A stretch of 64,000 nucleotides of DNA from Ditylenchus dipsaci (lineage: Eukaryota > Nematoda > Chromadorea > Rhabditida > Anguinidae): positions 91,098 through 155,097 of the forward strand of contig SADC01000398.1 of NCBI GenBank assembly GCA_004194705.1. The letters are read 5' to 3'. The translations under genes and the position numbers were made by a program. Positions 54,977 through 64,000 of this stretch are shown here, piece by piece. The notes below the pieces were generated by a model. It did not search any database. It was not told the origin of the DNA and saw only the letters and a list, made by a program, of their open reading frames with translations. The stretch's first letter is position 1, and the number at the start of each line of letters is the position of its first letter.

Positions 54977-55249
54977 CACATGACAGAAGTAAATATATGC
55001 TACAATCTAACGATGTAATCGTTTAGAAGACGTTAATATGCTAGAATTTATAGAAAGTTTCCATAAACTTTTTGAATCAATTTTTTTTATTCTAGAGAGG
55101 GCCGTCTTATTAGAGAGATGCGGTTCATCAGGACATTTATAATTTTGGGAGCGGACTTTTGGTAAGTTTCCGTCTCGGTTTCACACAACTACCACAACCA
55201 AGCAACCCAATAATCACATGTTTAAAAATATAGGATGTGCTTGAATCCA

Positions 55250-58200
55250 GTTTTTTAAAAGTACTATCGCAAACTTTGCCCGTTTTCCATTTTGTATAAA
55301 AAATATCAAAAAGAGCACAGCTGCTTTAGTATCAACTTTAGACAGATGCAAACTAGATGACTTTGAAATAAACGCTCTATTGGGTTTGGTAGTTTTGGAG
55401 TGGTAGAACTAGTAAAACGTAAAGAAAATAACAATTATTATGCAATGAAAACGATAAAGTTGGAAGAAAATGAAAGAGCCCAATTTTCAAATGAACTGAT
55501 TATAAATCGAATGCTTGACTCACCATTTTATTGTCAAATTGCACTACTCTTTTAAAGTAAAAGTCAAAACTAACTTTTGAAATCAACGAATTTCGGAATT
55601 TAGGATAATCAAGATGGATTTCTTGTGTTTCAGTTTGTCGTGGTGGTGACTTTTCTAAACTTTATAAAACTTTCCAAAAATGTCAGAACAACAGATCTGC
55701 TTTTACCGCTAATATGGTGATGGCTATACAACATTTGCACATAGTGATATTATTCACCAGACCTAAAACCATCTAACTTTTTGCTGGATGACAGCGGTTA
55801 TTTGCTGGTAGGTTAAGCTATTTAAAATAAAAAAAAATGAATTTTCTAGGTTTTAGGATTTTGGTACAGTAATTCACTTTCTTTTTCGCAAATTTTTTTG
55901 CACTAGGGGAAATTGAACAAAAAAGAAGATTTGGCGAAATCAATTTTCTATGTGATAATTTTGAGCAGGGCATCGCCTAGCTCAAAATTACTGTTTGGTA
56001 GGCAATATAGTGTGCTCATGACCTGATAGCTCTTAAGCTTGCTAATGTCGTTTTACTAAATCTCGTTTTGCGAAAATTCATTTGACAAATCTCATGATCT
56101 CTGTATCTCCCATACTTTTCTCAGTTTTTGAATTAAAAAAACCACATTGAGATTGTGCTAGCTGGCGATAGCCTTTTATAGGCTTGTGGAATTCTCCGCA
56201 GAAATAGAAACTGCTGAATTCTCTGGAGAATTCTCCATAATTTTCTGGAAAACCGAGAGAAATAGAAACTCAATCGCAATTTTTAGCGAAAAAGCTAAAT
56301 AAATAGCGGATTTGCCTTTCCACTGCGGTAAAACCTCAATATAGAAGCCAGGTGACCGCTGAATTGAAGGGACGCTGTGTTAAAGCTATGAAACGTGCTA
56401 AAAATGAATAATTGACGTCAAGTTCTGCAGTTAATTGTAAAGTCAACTACAGTTACCGTATCCGCTCTAATTATAGACCCCTCTCTAATTATAGACCCCC
56501 CTCGACTTTGAGGGTCTGTATCTTGGAGGAGAGAAATATTTTGCAAATCTGTTTGATACGTTTTCTTAACTCCCACGAGCTCTACCGATTCCACTTTTTA
56601 GATTTGGTTGAGCAGCCGAAAATTTCGAGATCAAATTCAAAATTTTCCGATTTTTAGGAGGTTGAAAAATTATAGACCCGGGTCTATAATTAGAGCGGAT
56701 ACGGTAACTGTACAAAAATAACAGTTAACTGCACAGCCAGAGTTAACTATGCAATCGATTTAACTTACCGATTTACGGTAATTTATACGGGCTGTGATAA
56801 TTAATCGGTAAGTCACTAGTAAGTTGCCAGTAAGTTACCGTGGTAATGTGGTAACTTCCCGCCTTCTAACCCTCGAACTCACTGTACTCTTTCACATTTC
56901 TATGTCTCCGTTTATTGTTCAGTCAGAGAAATAGGCGGAGAATTCTCCGTTCTATATCCCTAGCCTTTAGTGTAAACGTGGCACATTTTCAACACGTCTA
57001 AAACTTAGATAAAAGTTTTGTACTTTGTATGATTATCATTTTCAGCTAACTGATTTCGGGCTATCGCATTCTGTAGACAAGCCGTGTAGTTCATTTTCTG
57101 ATTGTGGCACACAAGATTATTATGGCCCTGAATTATCTAAATTGCTAAAAGAAGGGGTATGTTATATGTCTTCTGATAGTTTTATACTTAAATTAACTAT
57201 AAACTTTTAAGATAAATAGTGGTAATTACAAAGAAGCAGTGGATTGGTATGCGCTTGGTGCAATAATGTTTGAATTGGTAACTGGAAAACTACTAACTGA
57301 TTCTAAGGAAGAAAAAAGCTCGTTTGCTAACATGCAGTCTGAACAGGTATCAAATTAATAAGAATAGAGATAGATGTCTCTGCGGTTTGCTGTTTGCGAT
57401 AAACCTGATAATTCTGTAAAATAAAAAATTATATTGAGCGAAAATCTTTACAATCCCAAATAAACTGCACAATTAAGCGCAACTCCACTATATATAAATA
57501 GTGACAATCTCACACCCAGAGGCGTAGTCAAAATTTTCTGACGAAGGGGGGGCGGACTTATACCATTTTTGAGTTTTATAGTGTTTTTATAATAATATTT
57601 TCCGAAAAATCTGACGGGGGGAGGGAGTGGACTCTGAAGCCCACTCAGCTAGCCCCAGCTCCCTGGCTACGCCCCTTCTCACAAGCAGGACTAGCGTAAC
57701 GCGTCGCATCTCCAAAAAATTCAGATTATCGTTGAAAATATTATGATAACACTTCTGTAGCTACACATTAAGGTGTTATTGCTAAAGACTTCCGTTTCTT
57801 TTGGATTACAGTCAAAACGACCCCTCGAGACCTACGAAAGGTGTCCGCTATCGCATGGTTCGTAATGAAAAATTTCAAAAAAAAGGATATTCGGTAAAAA
57901 AAAGATTTATTTCATTTTATCTAGTGCTTATTGCTATTTTGGAGTGAAAAAAAAATTTCTGAGTGAAAACTTCAAAATAAAAAAATTTAGGTCTCGAAAA
58001 AAGGAGAAATCTTTTTAAAAAGGACGATTACGAATCCTGGTTTATCGGGTTACGTTTTCCAATAAATGTCGTTTACTTAACCAAATTGGATGACCATAGG
58101 TTCGACTGTAATTAAGAAAAAATTTAAACAGACATTTTATAAAGTGAATTCTTATCAGAACCTAAACACTTTCATACTTAACCTTCTGAATTTTATTACC

Positions 58201-58511
58201 GATTTTCAAGTAAAATTAAAACTTATTTAAATTTTAGATTGAGCTACCAGAGAATTTTTCAGAAGCAGCTAAAGACTTTTTAAATCAGCTTTTACAAAAT
58301 GATCCAGAAAAAAGATTAGGAACTAATGGAACAGAATCAGTGACAAGGCATTCCTTTTTTAAAAAAAATTGACTGGAAAAAGCTAATTCAGAGAGAGGTT
58401 TTTTGATTTTTTATATCTTTTATAAAGACAATATTTTCAGATAAAAGCACCATTTTGCCGAAATTTTCAGAAAGTGATTCAACACAACTAGAAAGTTATT
58501 TTATGAGCTAG
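55250..58511 (+). CDS. AGC-type serine/threonine protein kinase
   Basis: Exons: about 55251-55553, 55610-55810, 57046-57156, 57212-57346, 58239-58398 and 58441-58511. The order is CKLDDFEINALLG then GSFGVVELVKRK (glycine loop), YYAMKTIKL (the ATP-binding Lys), then CRGGDFSKLYKTF, AIQHLH, DLKPSNFLLDDSGYLL (catalytic loop), LTDFGLSHSV (DFG), CGTQDYYGPEL (APE reads GPE), EAVDWYALGAIMFELVTGK, and PEKRLGTNGTESVTRHSFF followed by DWKKLIQRE and an AGC tail, PKFSESDSTQLESYF, ending TAG at 58511. AATAAA signals lie near 58600. Frame slips fall at the glycine loop (a T run), the HRD site (GA repeat), an A run and a T run. The sub-family (PKA/PKG-like or other) is unsettled. Confidence 0.82.
56454..56706. 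mobile_element. TACCGTAT TIR element, TATAGACC subtype, in kinase intron
   Basis: Ends TACCGTATCCGCTCTAATTA and its exact inverse, each followed by TAGACCC. 253 bp. Confidence 0.85.
57515..57676. mobile_element. Short hAT-like MITE with TCTCACA duplication
   Basis: TCTCACA at 57508-57514 and 57677-57683. Ends CCCAGAGGCGTAGTC and TGGCTACGCCCCT. 162 bp. Confidence 0.8.
57809..58108. mobile_element. pogo-like MITE in kinase intron
   Basis: CAGTCAAAACGACCCCTCGA and ACCATAGGTTCGACTG ends, TA on both sides. A GGTTCGTAATGAAA repeat is nested at about 57858-58044. Confidence 0.75.
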
Positions 58512-58830
58512 TCATTAGTATACAGCTTAGGATTTATAATATGCAAAGTATTGAACTGAAAAAGAAGCATTTTAATTTTTGTGTAGGATTCGAATTAGAA
58601 ATAAATTAAGAATAAAATTCTGTTGCTTTGTGCACACTGCTTAGTCAAGGTCGAGGTCGATATCACAATCTCCTGATGACCACGACCGTGACATCGACCT
58701 CGACCGCAACCTCGGCTAAGCGCTGCGAACCAAGGTCAAACACCAGGGTCATACGAAATATTAATATTGAGTATAATCAATCAAGAAGCTTGAAAATAAA
58801 AAGGTTTAGGCAAAAAAAGGGGAACTGGTC

Positions 58831-59058
58831 TACAATATGCGCCCCAAAATTTTAGCTTGGTCCCCCTGTTGTTTTTCCTGAAAAATGCCTTGGTCCCCCT
58901 ATTGTTTTGAAGGTGATCATGGTTAAGTGTATCATGTTAAGCATAATCACCATGACCACCATGATCACCTTCAAAACAATAGGGGGGACCAAGGCATTTT
59001 TCAAGGAAAAACAACAGGGGGGACCAAGCTAAATTTTGGGCGCATATTGTAGACCAGT
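58831..59058. repeat. Palindromic MITE with CTTGGTCCCCCT words
   Basis: GGTCTACAATATGCGCCCCA and its inverse; arms carry CTTGGTCCCCCT twice each and meet at GTGATCATGGT. A smaller palindrome (58640-58720, AGGTCGAGGTCGAT) precedes it. Confidence 0.8.
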
Positions 59059-59374
59059 TCCTATTCGAAAAAAAAAAAAAAAAAAATTTTTTATCCACAA
59101 TTTTGACAACACAATGCAACATGTAATACACCATCATGTAGAGAATTTAACGGGCTATCGTTTGATAACGAGAATTAGAGAATGAAAATAAAAAGGTTTA
59201 GGCAAAAAAAGGCGTTCGCCAATCACTCTGAGCATTTTTCGGTAATAAAAATATCGTATAGGAACAAAAAAGTTTTGAGTTTAGGGATAAGTTTATGGCT
59301 TTTTTCGTTTCGCGATTTTAGAGGGTATCAACTTTATTATTATCTCGCCTCAACATGTTAACTCTTATTGTCTG

Positions 59375-59704
59375 CTACCTATTAGAGGTGGCGCTCGTGA
59401 CATTTTTCTGAAGATCTTTAATTATCTGCTGCAGTTCGTGAGACTGGGCACAGGGCTCGTGTAGACTTTGACTTTTAAAGACGAGGAGGTCATTTCAACT
59501 CAATATTATTCGAGTGCTACATCAGTTGAGATCGATCCAGCGATTTACTGGTTGAGGTAGCCATTTTTTGATGTGCCTTTGCAAAGCTGTTGTCCGCAAT
59601 GTATCAAGTATCATTTGAAGCTGTTTAAACTGTTTCTTGTAAAGAGAACGCCATTTTGTGAACTTTTTAAGACGAGAAATGATTATAAAATGATTATTGG
59701 TCAA
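59375..59704 (-). CDS. Possible small minus-strand gene
   Basis: Two overlapping minus-strand readings: a 60-codon frame (59704-59522, KKFTKWRSLYKKQFKQL) and, from an ATG at 59564, MATSTSKSLDRSQLM followed after frame breaks by FKSQSLHEPCAQSHELQQI and KDLQKNVTSATSNR to a TAG at 59375. The last part has a coiled-coil look. Neither is recognised and an in-frame stop intervenes. Confidence 0.25.
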
Positions 59705-60209
59705 GATAGTAATTATCCATCTTCTTTGATATCACCTATAAAAAGATGAGATAAAAGCCTCAAAGTAAACCTCTTTATTCATTGTGCTTTTCACTTGTTT
59801 TTGAAGTCATATAAAAATTTGTTTGTTTGAAATTTGTTTGTTTTTATTTGTTTGAAAAAATGCTTAAAAGATCAGCTTCGAATGGTAATAAACGGTGAAA
59901 TATCGACTAAACCACGAATTTGACTGACCACTATCAACCGACCACGGTATCGACTGACCACTATTTTTGAAATACTGATCTTGGAAATCATTAATTCATG
60001 ATGTCGAGTCACATAAACAAGATATTGAAAAAAAATTTAGTTTTTTTTATGATAGAAATTAGAGTTGGATCAATAGTTTTTTTCCAGATCAGTCGGTTTA
60101 GAAAAACCCGGGTTTCGGTACGTATTCTTTTTCTGAAGCTGGTTTTTAACCAGGTATTCGGTTAGCCTACCAAATTTACCCTAATAGAAAGTATCACTTT
60201 TTCTATCAT

Positions 60210-61180
60210 CGGTACTATTTTAGTCTCCCCCCCCCATACTCGGATTTTTTGAAAAGTGACCCAAAATCACCCCCGAACTCATTTTTTCTGCACAACAAGA
60301 TACGAGAAGCATTTTTACACACTTTCTGAATGAGAAAAATTAAAATGTTTTAAAAAAAATTTGCCACCCGTCCCTTGGGGGTAGATGGTCTTTTTCGGGT
60401 ATTTTAGGGTCATTTTTGGGTGAGTTATCACATTTTTCTTGCTGGAGCTGCGCAAAAAAGACTCTCTAAATGCATTTCTGATCAAGAGTCTTGCTCCGAA
60501 TTATGTCTAAGGTAAGTCTGTGCACGCATCTCTAACCAACCAACCCCCGAAGGGGGCGCAGGGGCTTGGTTGCTTGGGTTGAGATGCTCACACCCACATA
60601 CCTTAGACACAAATCACTCGAAAGTGACTCTGGATGCATGAAAAAAACATGCATATCAGAGTTTCTTTATGCGGTAGGCCCTAGTCAACAAAACTATGTT
60701 CAAAACCCATCTTTTTAGGACTCTAGGTACCATTTTCAGGTGGTTTACTAATCATGTCTAAGGTAAGTGCGTGCGTCCTTCCTTCTTTGGGGGCGCAGGG
60801 GCTTGGAGTTGAGATGCGCGCACGCACTTACCTTAGACACAAATCACTCGAAAGTGACTCTGGATGCATAAAAACATATGCATACCAGAGTTTATTTATG
60901 CGGTAGACCCCAAAAGTAAAAACCTGTTCAAAATCTATCATTTTTTCCCTAAATTTTGCGTCAAAAAGGTTAAAATTTGGTCAAAAATACCTTAAAAAGA
61001 CCATCTACCCCAAGGGTTGGGTGACATTTTTTTTTGATCAAATTCAACTTTTTTTATTCAGAAAGTGTTTAGAAATGCTTCTCGTATCTTGTTGTGCAGA
61101 AAAAATGAGTTCGGGGATGATTTTGGGTCACTTTTTAAAAAATCCGAGTATGGGAGGGAGGAACTAAAGAAGTGCCCTAT
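60210..61180. repeat. Large palindrome enclosing two hairpin repeat copies
   Basis: Arms CCCATACTCGGATTTTTTGA and the inverse pair through ACAACAAGATACGAGAAGCA. Hairpin-repeat copies lie at 60440-60710 and 60740-60935, head to tail. Confidence 0.8.
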
Positions 61181-61289
61181 CATCTGTTTATTATTTTTAA
61201 ATAGAAGTTTTTGTCTGTGAAGCTATCCACATCCATATATGTTTCACTATCTCTTGCAATTTGGAGTGTGCTGGTCTTGTCCGCGATGC

Positions 61290-61460
61290 GGCCAACCCCC
61301 TTGGCCGGGTACAATAATATGTAGGGACATTGAAGGTTGATCAAAACCATTGAGGGTAGACCTGGATCACTGAGGGTAGATCATGGCCGCTAAAGGTGGA
61401 TTTGGACCATTCAAAGTAGATCCTAACTAATAAAAATCGACTAATACCATTGGACATGGA
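61290..61460. repeat. Degenerate tandem repeat
   Basis: About six spaced units of TGATCAAAACCATTGAGGGTAGA-type (23-24 bp; first 20 TGATCAAAACCATTGAGGGT), decaying to the right. Confidence 0.6.
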
Positions 61461-62107
61461 CCAGCTGGAAGGTGTGCCTTTGGGAGATATAATCATAACC
61501 CCAAGATATACAGTTGACTCTCTCGTTAACGAAACTCTCGTTAACGCATTTCTCTCGTTAACAAGCTTTTGCTCAAAACTTTTTGGTTTAACTTGGTTAG
61601 TTTGGTCTTTAGTTTGGTCGTTTCCATTTCATAATAAAAGTTTGGTGATTTTATGATTAGTAGTCTGTCGATATCGTGGTCAGTTGATAGTGGTCAGTCA
61701 AATTCGTGGTCAGTCGACCTCGTCCGGTATAAACATGTTCTATATATCAAAAAACAATTTTAAAAAATCGAAAACAAAAATTGGAAAAATTGGAGACTCT
61801 TCGAGACTGTATTTCAGTAAATTATGCTTCACTGATTTTCGCTTATGACTACAACATCAACATTAGCCAATTGATATAAAAAGCTAGACATTCAAATTAG
61901 TAATGACTCCTTTTCAAATTATTTTATGTTAGTAAATAAAAAGCTGCTACAATGCTCATAACAGGTACTAATACTCTATGTACTTTCCACTCCTGCTCAA
62001 CAAAAAATGATAAATAGTGAGTTTTTAGTTTATTATATTGGATATATATTATTCTTACACAAATATAAGTCTTTACTACTTGCTGAAAACAATAAAGGAC
62101 AATATAG

Positions 62108-63239
62108 ATGCTAGTGACTAAGTACTACTTAACCTATTTGAATTTTATTGAAAGCATAGTCTCATTGGTATCTCAAGTGATAGCCATTTGCTTCTTTTTG
62201 AATCTATTTATTGTTCTATTTCCAATTCTACTAAGTTCAAATTCGGAGAGCTTTCCTTCACAATATACGGTCTACATTACAACCCATATTATTTGCTCTT
62301 TGTTGGCTATTCCCTACCACGCATACATTGTTGTTCATTGGAGACAAGTTAGTTTATTTATCGAACAGTGCATCTATTATAACCGTATTCACTCTAATTA
62401 CAGCCTTCCCTCTAATTTAAGCAAGTGTATTAATTTAGAGTAAATACGGTACCATCAACAACTCAAATTTTCAATTTTTGACAAATTTAACTCTTTTAAA
62501 TTTCAAATCTCATATCCCCTTACAAGAAAATTTTCTTTCAAAGGGAACCTCACGTAGTGTCCGTGTAAACGGTATATACCATTCGATAGCTCTTCAAAAA
62601 TCCGACGCTAGTAGCGAATACATCCCCCCCCAACGATTTTCACTTTTTTTACTTTAGTAAAAACAGTAAAAATTTATGTCCCAGACCCGGAAAATGTGCG
62701 CAAACTCTTCATTAGTCACAACTTCCGTACGCTGGCCTACCCCCAGCCTAAGGGCTAAGCCTAAACTTGTTGTTTGCAAGGGTAGTTACAGCAATTTTTA
62801 AAGGTCGGATGCCTGGGGGGCGTATTCGCCACTAGCGCCAAAAAATCCTTATTTGACTTAGACATCAGATTTTGCCAATGGCTCGATTTTGTAAGGTAAC
62901 TATCCGTTTGAAATATATGTTATTGTTGTTTGGCAGCCTTTTCTAGCTTTTTGGTAGTCTTTAAAAGAGTAATAAACAACGTCTTATGAATAATACTTTT
63001 AGATATTACATTTTACAATCCAAATGTAATGTTCTGCACTGGAATTTTCACGCTTTCATATGCAGCTATTATGGGTTTGCCAGTATTGATTATGGTGCTG
63101 GACCAACTAATCTCCTTGAAAATACATGGAAGTAGCTTGAGGCGAAATTTTCCAGCAATTGGTATATTCGCTATCTCTTTTGTTTACTGTGCCTCTATTA
63201 CTATTTATTTGATGGAGCTGCCTTTCGATTACTCTAAAA
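62108..63239 (+). CDS. Serpentine 7TM chemoreceptor-like gene D, 3' incomplete
   Basis: Exon 62108-62346 (MLVTKYYLTYLNFIES onward, ending VVHWR) and exon 63003-63239 (FYNPNVMFCTGIF, LPVLIMVLDQLISLKIHG, YLMELPFDYSK, then a GTATGT donor). Compared with gene B it lost one base near 62207 and gained one near 62268, so about 20 codons in the loop between the first two membrane segments are read in another frame. One base is also missing just before the exon-one donor, which puts the junction out of phase. Exons three to five, seen in A and B, are not found before the window end. Confidence 0.68.
62380..62451. mobile_element. Minimal TACCGTATT TIR element
   Basis: 72 bp: AACCGTATTCACTCTAATTA to TTTAGAGTAAATACGGTA. 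The smallest family member, in receptor D intron one. Confidence 0.75.
62610..62835. repeat. Inverted copy of the 14696-14945 repeat
   Basis: CGCTAGTAGCGAATACATCC to TAAAGGTCGGATGCCTG, reverse complement of the unit at 14.7 kb with about 90% identity by eye. Confidence 0.75.
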
Positions 63240-63589
63240 GTATGTTATTTGGGCTGTTGTAAACAAGTAACCTTTCACCTGATCAAAAAGTCAGCTCGAC
63301 ATATTGGGTGGTACTGTAAACCTACTTCAGACGTTGTTGTAAAACTCAATTCTATAAAGTCACCTTTTTGTAGACCCTGCTGCTTTTAGTGATGTATATA
63401 ATGAACGAATGAGTTACATTAGTCTGTAATTTTGGAGTAATCAATCTAAGACAAAGCTATCAAATGCTCAAGATTTGAGACTCAAAATTAAAGATTTTTT
63501 TCCACTTTTCCATTATAAAAAAAGTTAATAAGCACGGGCGGCCCATTTTTGACCAAAAATTACCAAATGTTCTTTATTTTAATTTTTTT

Positions 63590-63745
63590 AAAGGCATTGC
63601 CGTCTACGACGATGGCGGTCCCCGCCAATTGAAAAAATCCTAATCATTGAGCGTCTGATTTTTCAACTGGTTCTGACACAACTATCCCTAAAATTTAATT
63701 CTAAGATTTGTTTGTTGGAAATCAACTGAAAATCCGGGTGTACGG
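63590..63745. repeat. Half of an AAAGGGC foldback MITE
   Basis: AAAGGCATTGCCGTCTACGA and GGTCCCCGCCAATTG match the left arm of 44092-44370; the right arm is replaced by the next element. Confidence 0.65.
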
Positions 63746-64000
63746 TCAGTTCGCCCCATGGTCAGTTTCGCCCCGGTCAGTTCGCCCCACGATCAGTTCG
63801 CCCCGTTTTTGTTTTAGGCTTTAGGCTTAGGCAAGGGTAGCCAGCGTGTTTAGGCGGACTCAAACATGTTCCCGAACTACAAAAAAGTTAAAAAAATAAT
63901 TTTGGGATTGTTTTTTGTGATATAATGGTCATTTTTAAAAACGGGGCGAACTGATCGTGGGGCGAACTGACCGGGCGAACTGATCGTGGGGCGAACTGAC
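63746..64000. mobile_element. Palindromic element with GGTCAGTTCGCCCC arrays
   Basis: Four units of GGTCAGTTCGCCCC (alternating with CACGATCAGTTCGCCCC) at 63743-63808, and the inverse set at 63938-64000, reaching the window edge. A TTAGGC-like stretch lies in the loop. Confidence 0.82.

Larger units (their letters stand above)
59890..61735. mobile_element. Element with GGTCAGTCGA arrays at both ends
   Basis: Left (59903-59965) has CGACTAAACC, TTTGACTGACCACTA, CAACCGACCACGG and CGACTGACCACTA; right (61665-61725) has the inverted words. The 1.7-kb interior is filled by a palindrome (60210-61180) and a tandem repeat (61290-61460). No transposase is seen. Confidence 0.65.

Noticed and set aside
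61500..61580. A pogo-like element starting CAGTTGACTCTCTCGTTAAC
   Set aside because: The end word is convincing but no matching right end was found, so an element could not be delimited.

Overview
The window is 64 kb of AT-rich eukaryotic nuclear DNA, most likely from a nematode. The evidence is split genes with short GT-AG introns, three copies of a serpentine chemoreceptor-like gene, degenerate S1 protease homologues, and scattered TTAGGC-like words (the nematode telomere unit). The species cannot be named from sequence alone. There is nothing bacterial, no operon and no CRISPR.

Layout. 0-10 kb is repeat DNA: a foldback element carrying an LTR retrotransposon and a TACCGTATTT-type element, then an AGTTAACC element, a long foldback and a piggyBac copy with TTAA target duplications. 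10.7-14.3 kb holds two S1 protease homologues without the catalytic His, and 15.5-18.4 kb two unidentified coding regions. 19.5-21.5 kb is a DNA transposon encoding a Ulp1-type SUMO protease. 21.5-27.1 kb is an LSD2/KDM1B histone demethylase with a PIF/Harbinger element in one intron. 27.6-30.5 kb is a minus-strand 7TM receptor. 31.5-33.4 kb is an open reading frame split by a hAT element. 34.1 kb is a broken protease exon. 35.0-36.8 kb is a phospholipid phosphatase (PLPP) and 37.8-39.8 kb an SLC35F transporter. 40.6-42.5 kb holds a Harbinger and a hAT element. 43.6-47.4 kb is a second 7TM receptor. 49.9-52.0 kb is a minus-strand glutathione S-transferase. 52.4-53.8 kb has two small unidentified genes. 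54.9 kb is an initiator tRNA-Met. 55.3-58.5 kb is an AGC-type protein kinase, and 62.1-63.2 kb a third 7TM receptor whose 3' end lies outside the window.

The host genes are unrelated housekeeping and sensory genes. Only the receptors form a family: the 43.6 and 62.1 kb copies are recent duplicates including their upstream DNA, and the 27.6 kb copy is older.

Two patterns cut across the window. First, nearly every conserved gene has one to several single-base frame breaks, and many sit in short homopolymer runs; the initiator tRNA also lacks one C of a CCC run. Residual sequencing indels explain this better than pseudogene formation in every gene, so frameshift-based pseudogene calls here are provisional. 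Second, at least six different foldback or transposon families have terminal inverted repeats built from tandem arrays of a short word, and one of these carries the Ulp1 protease.
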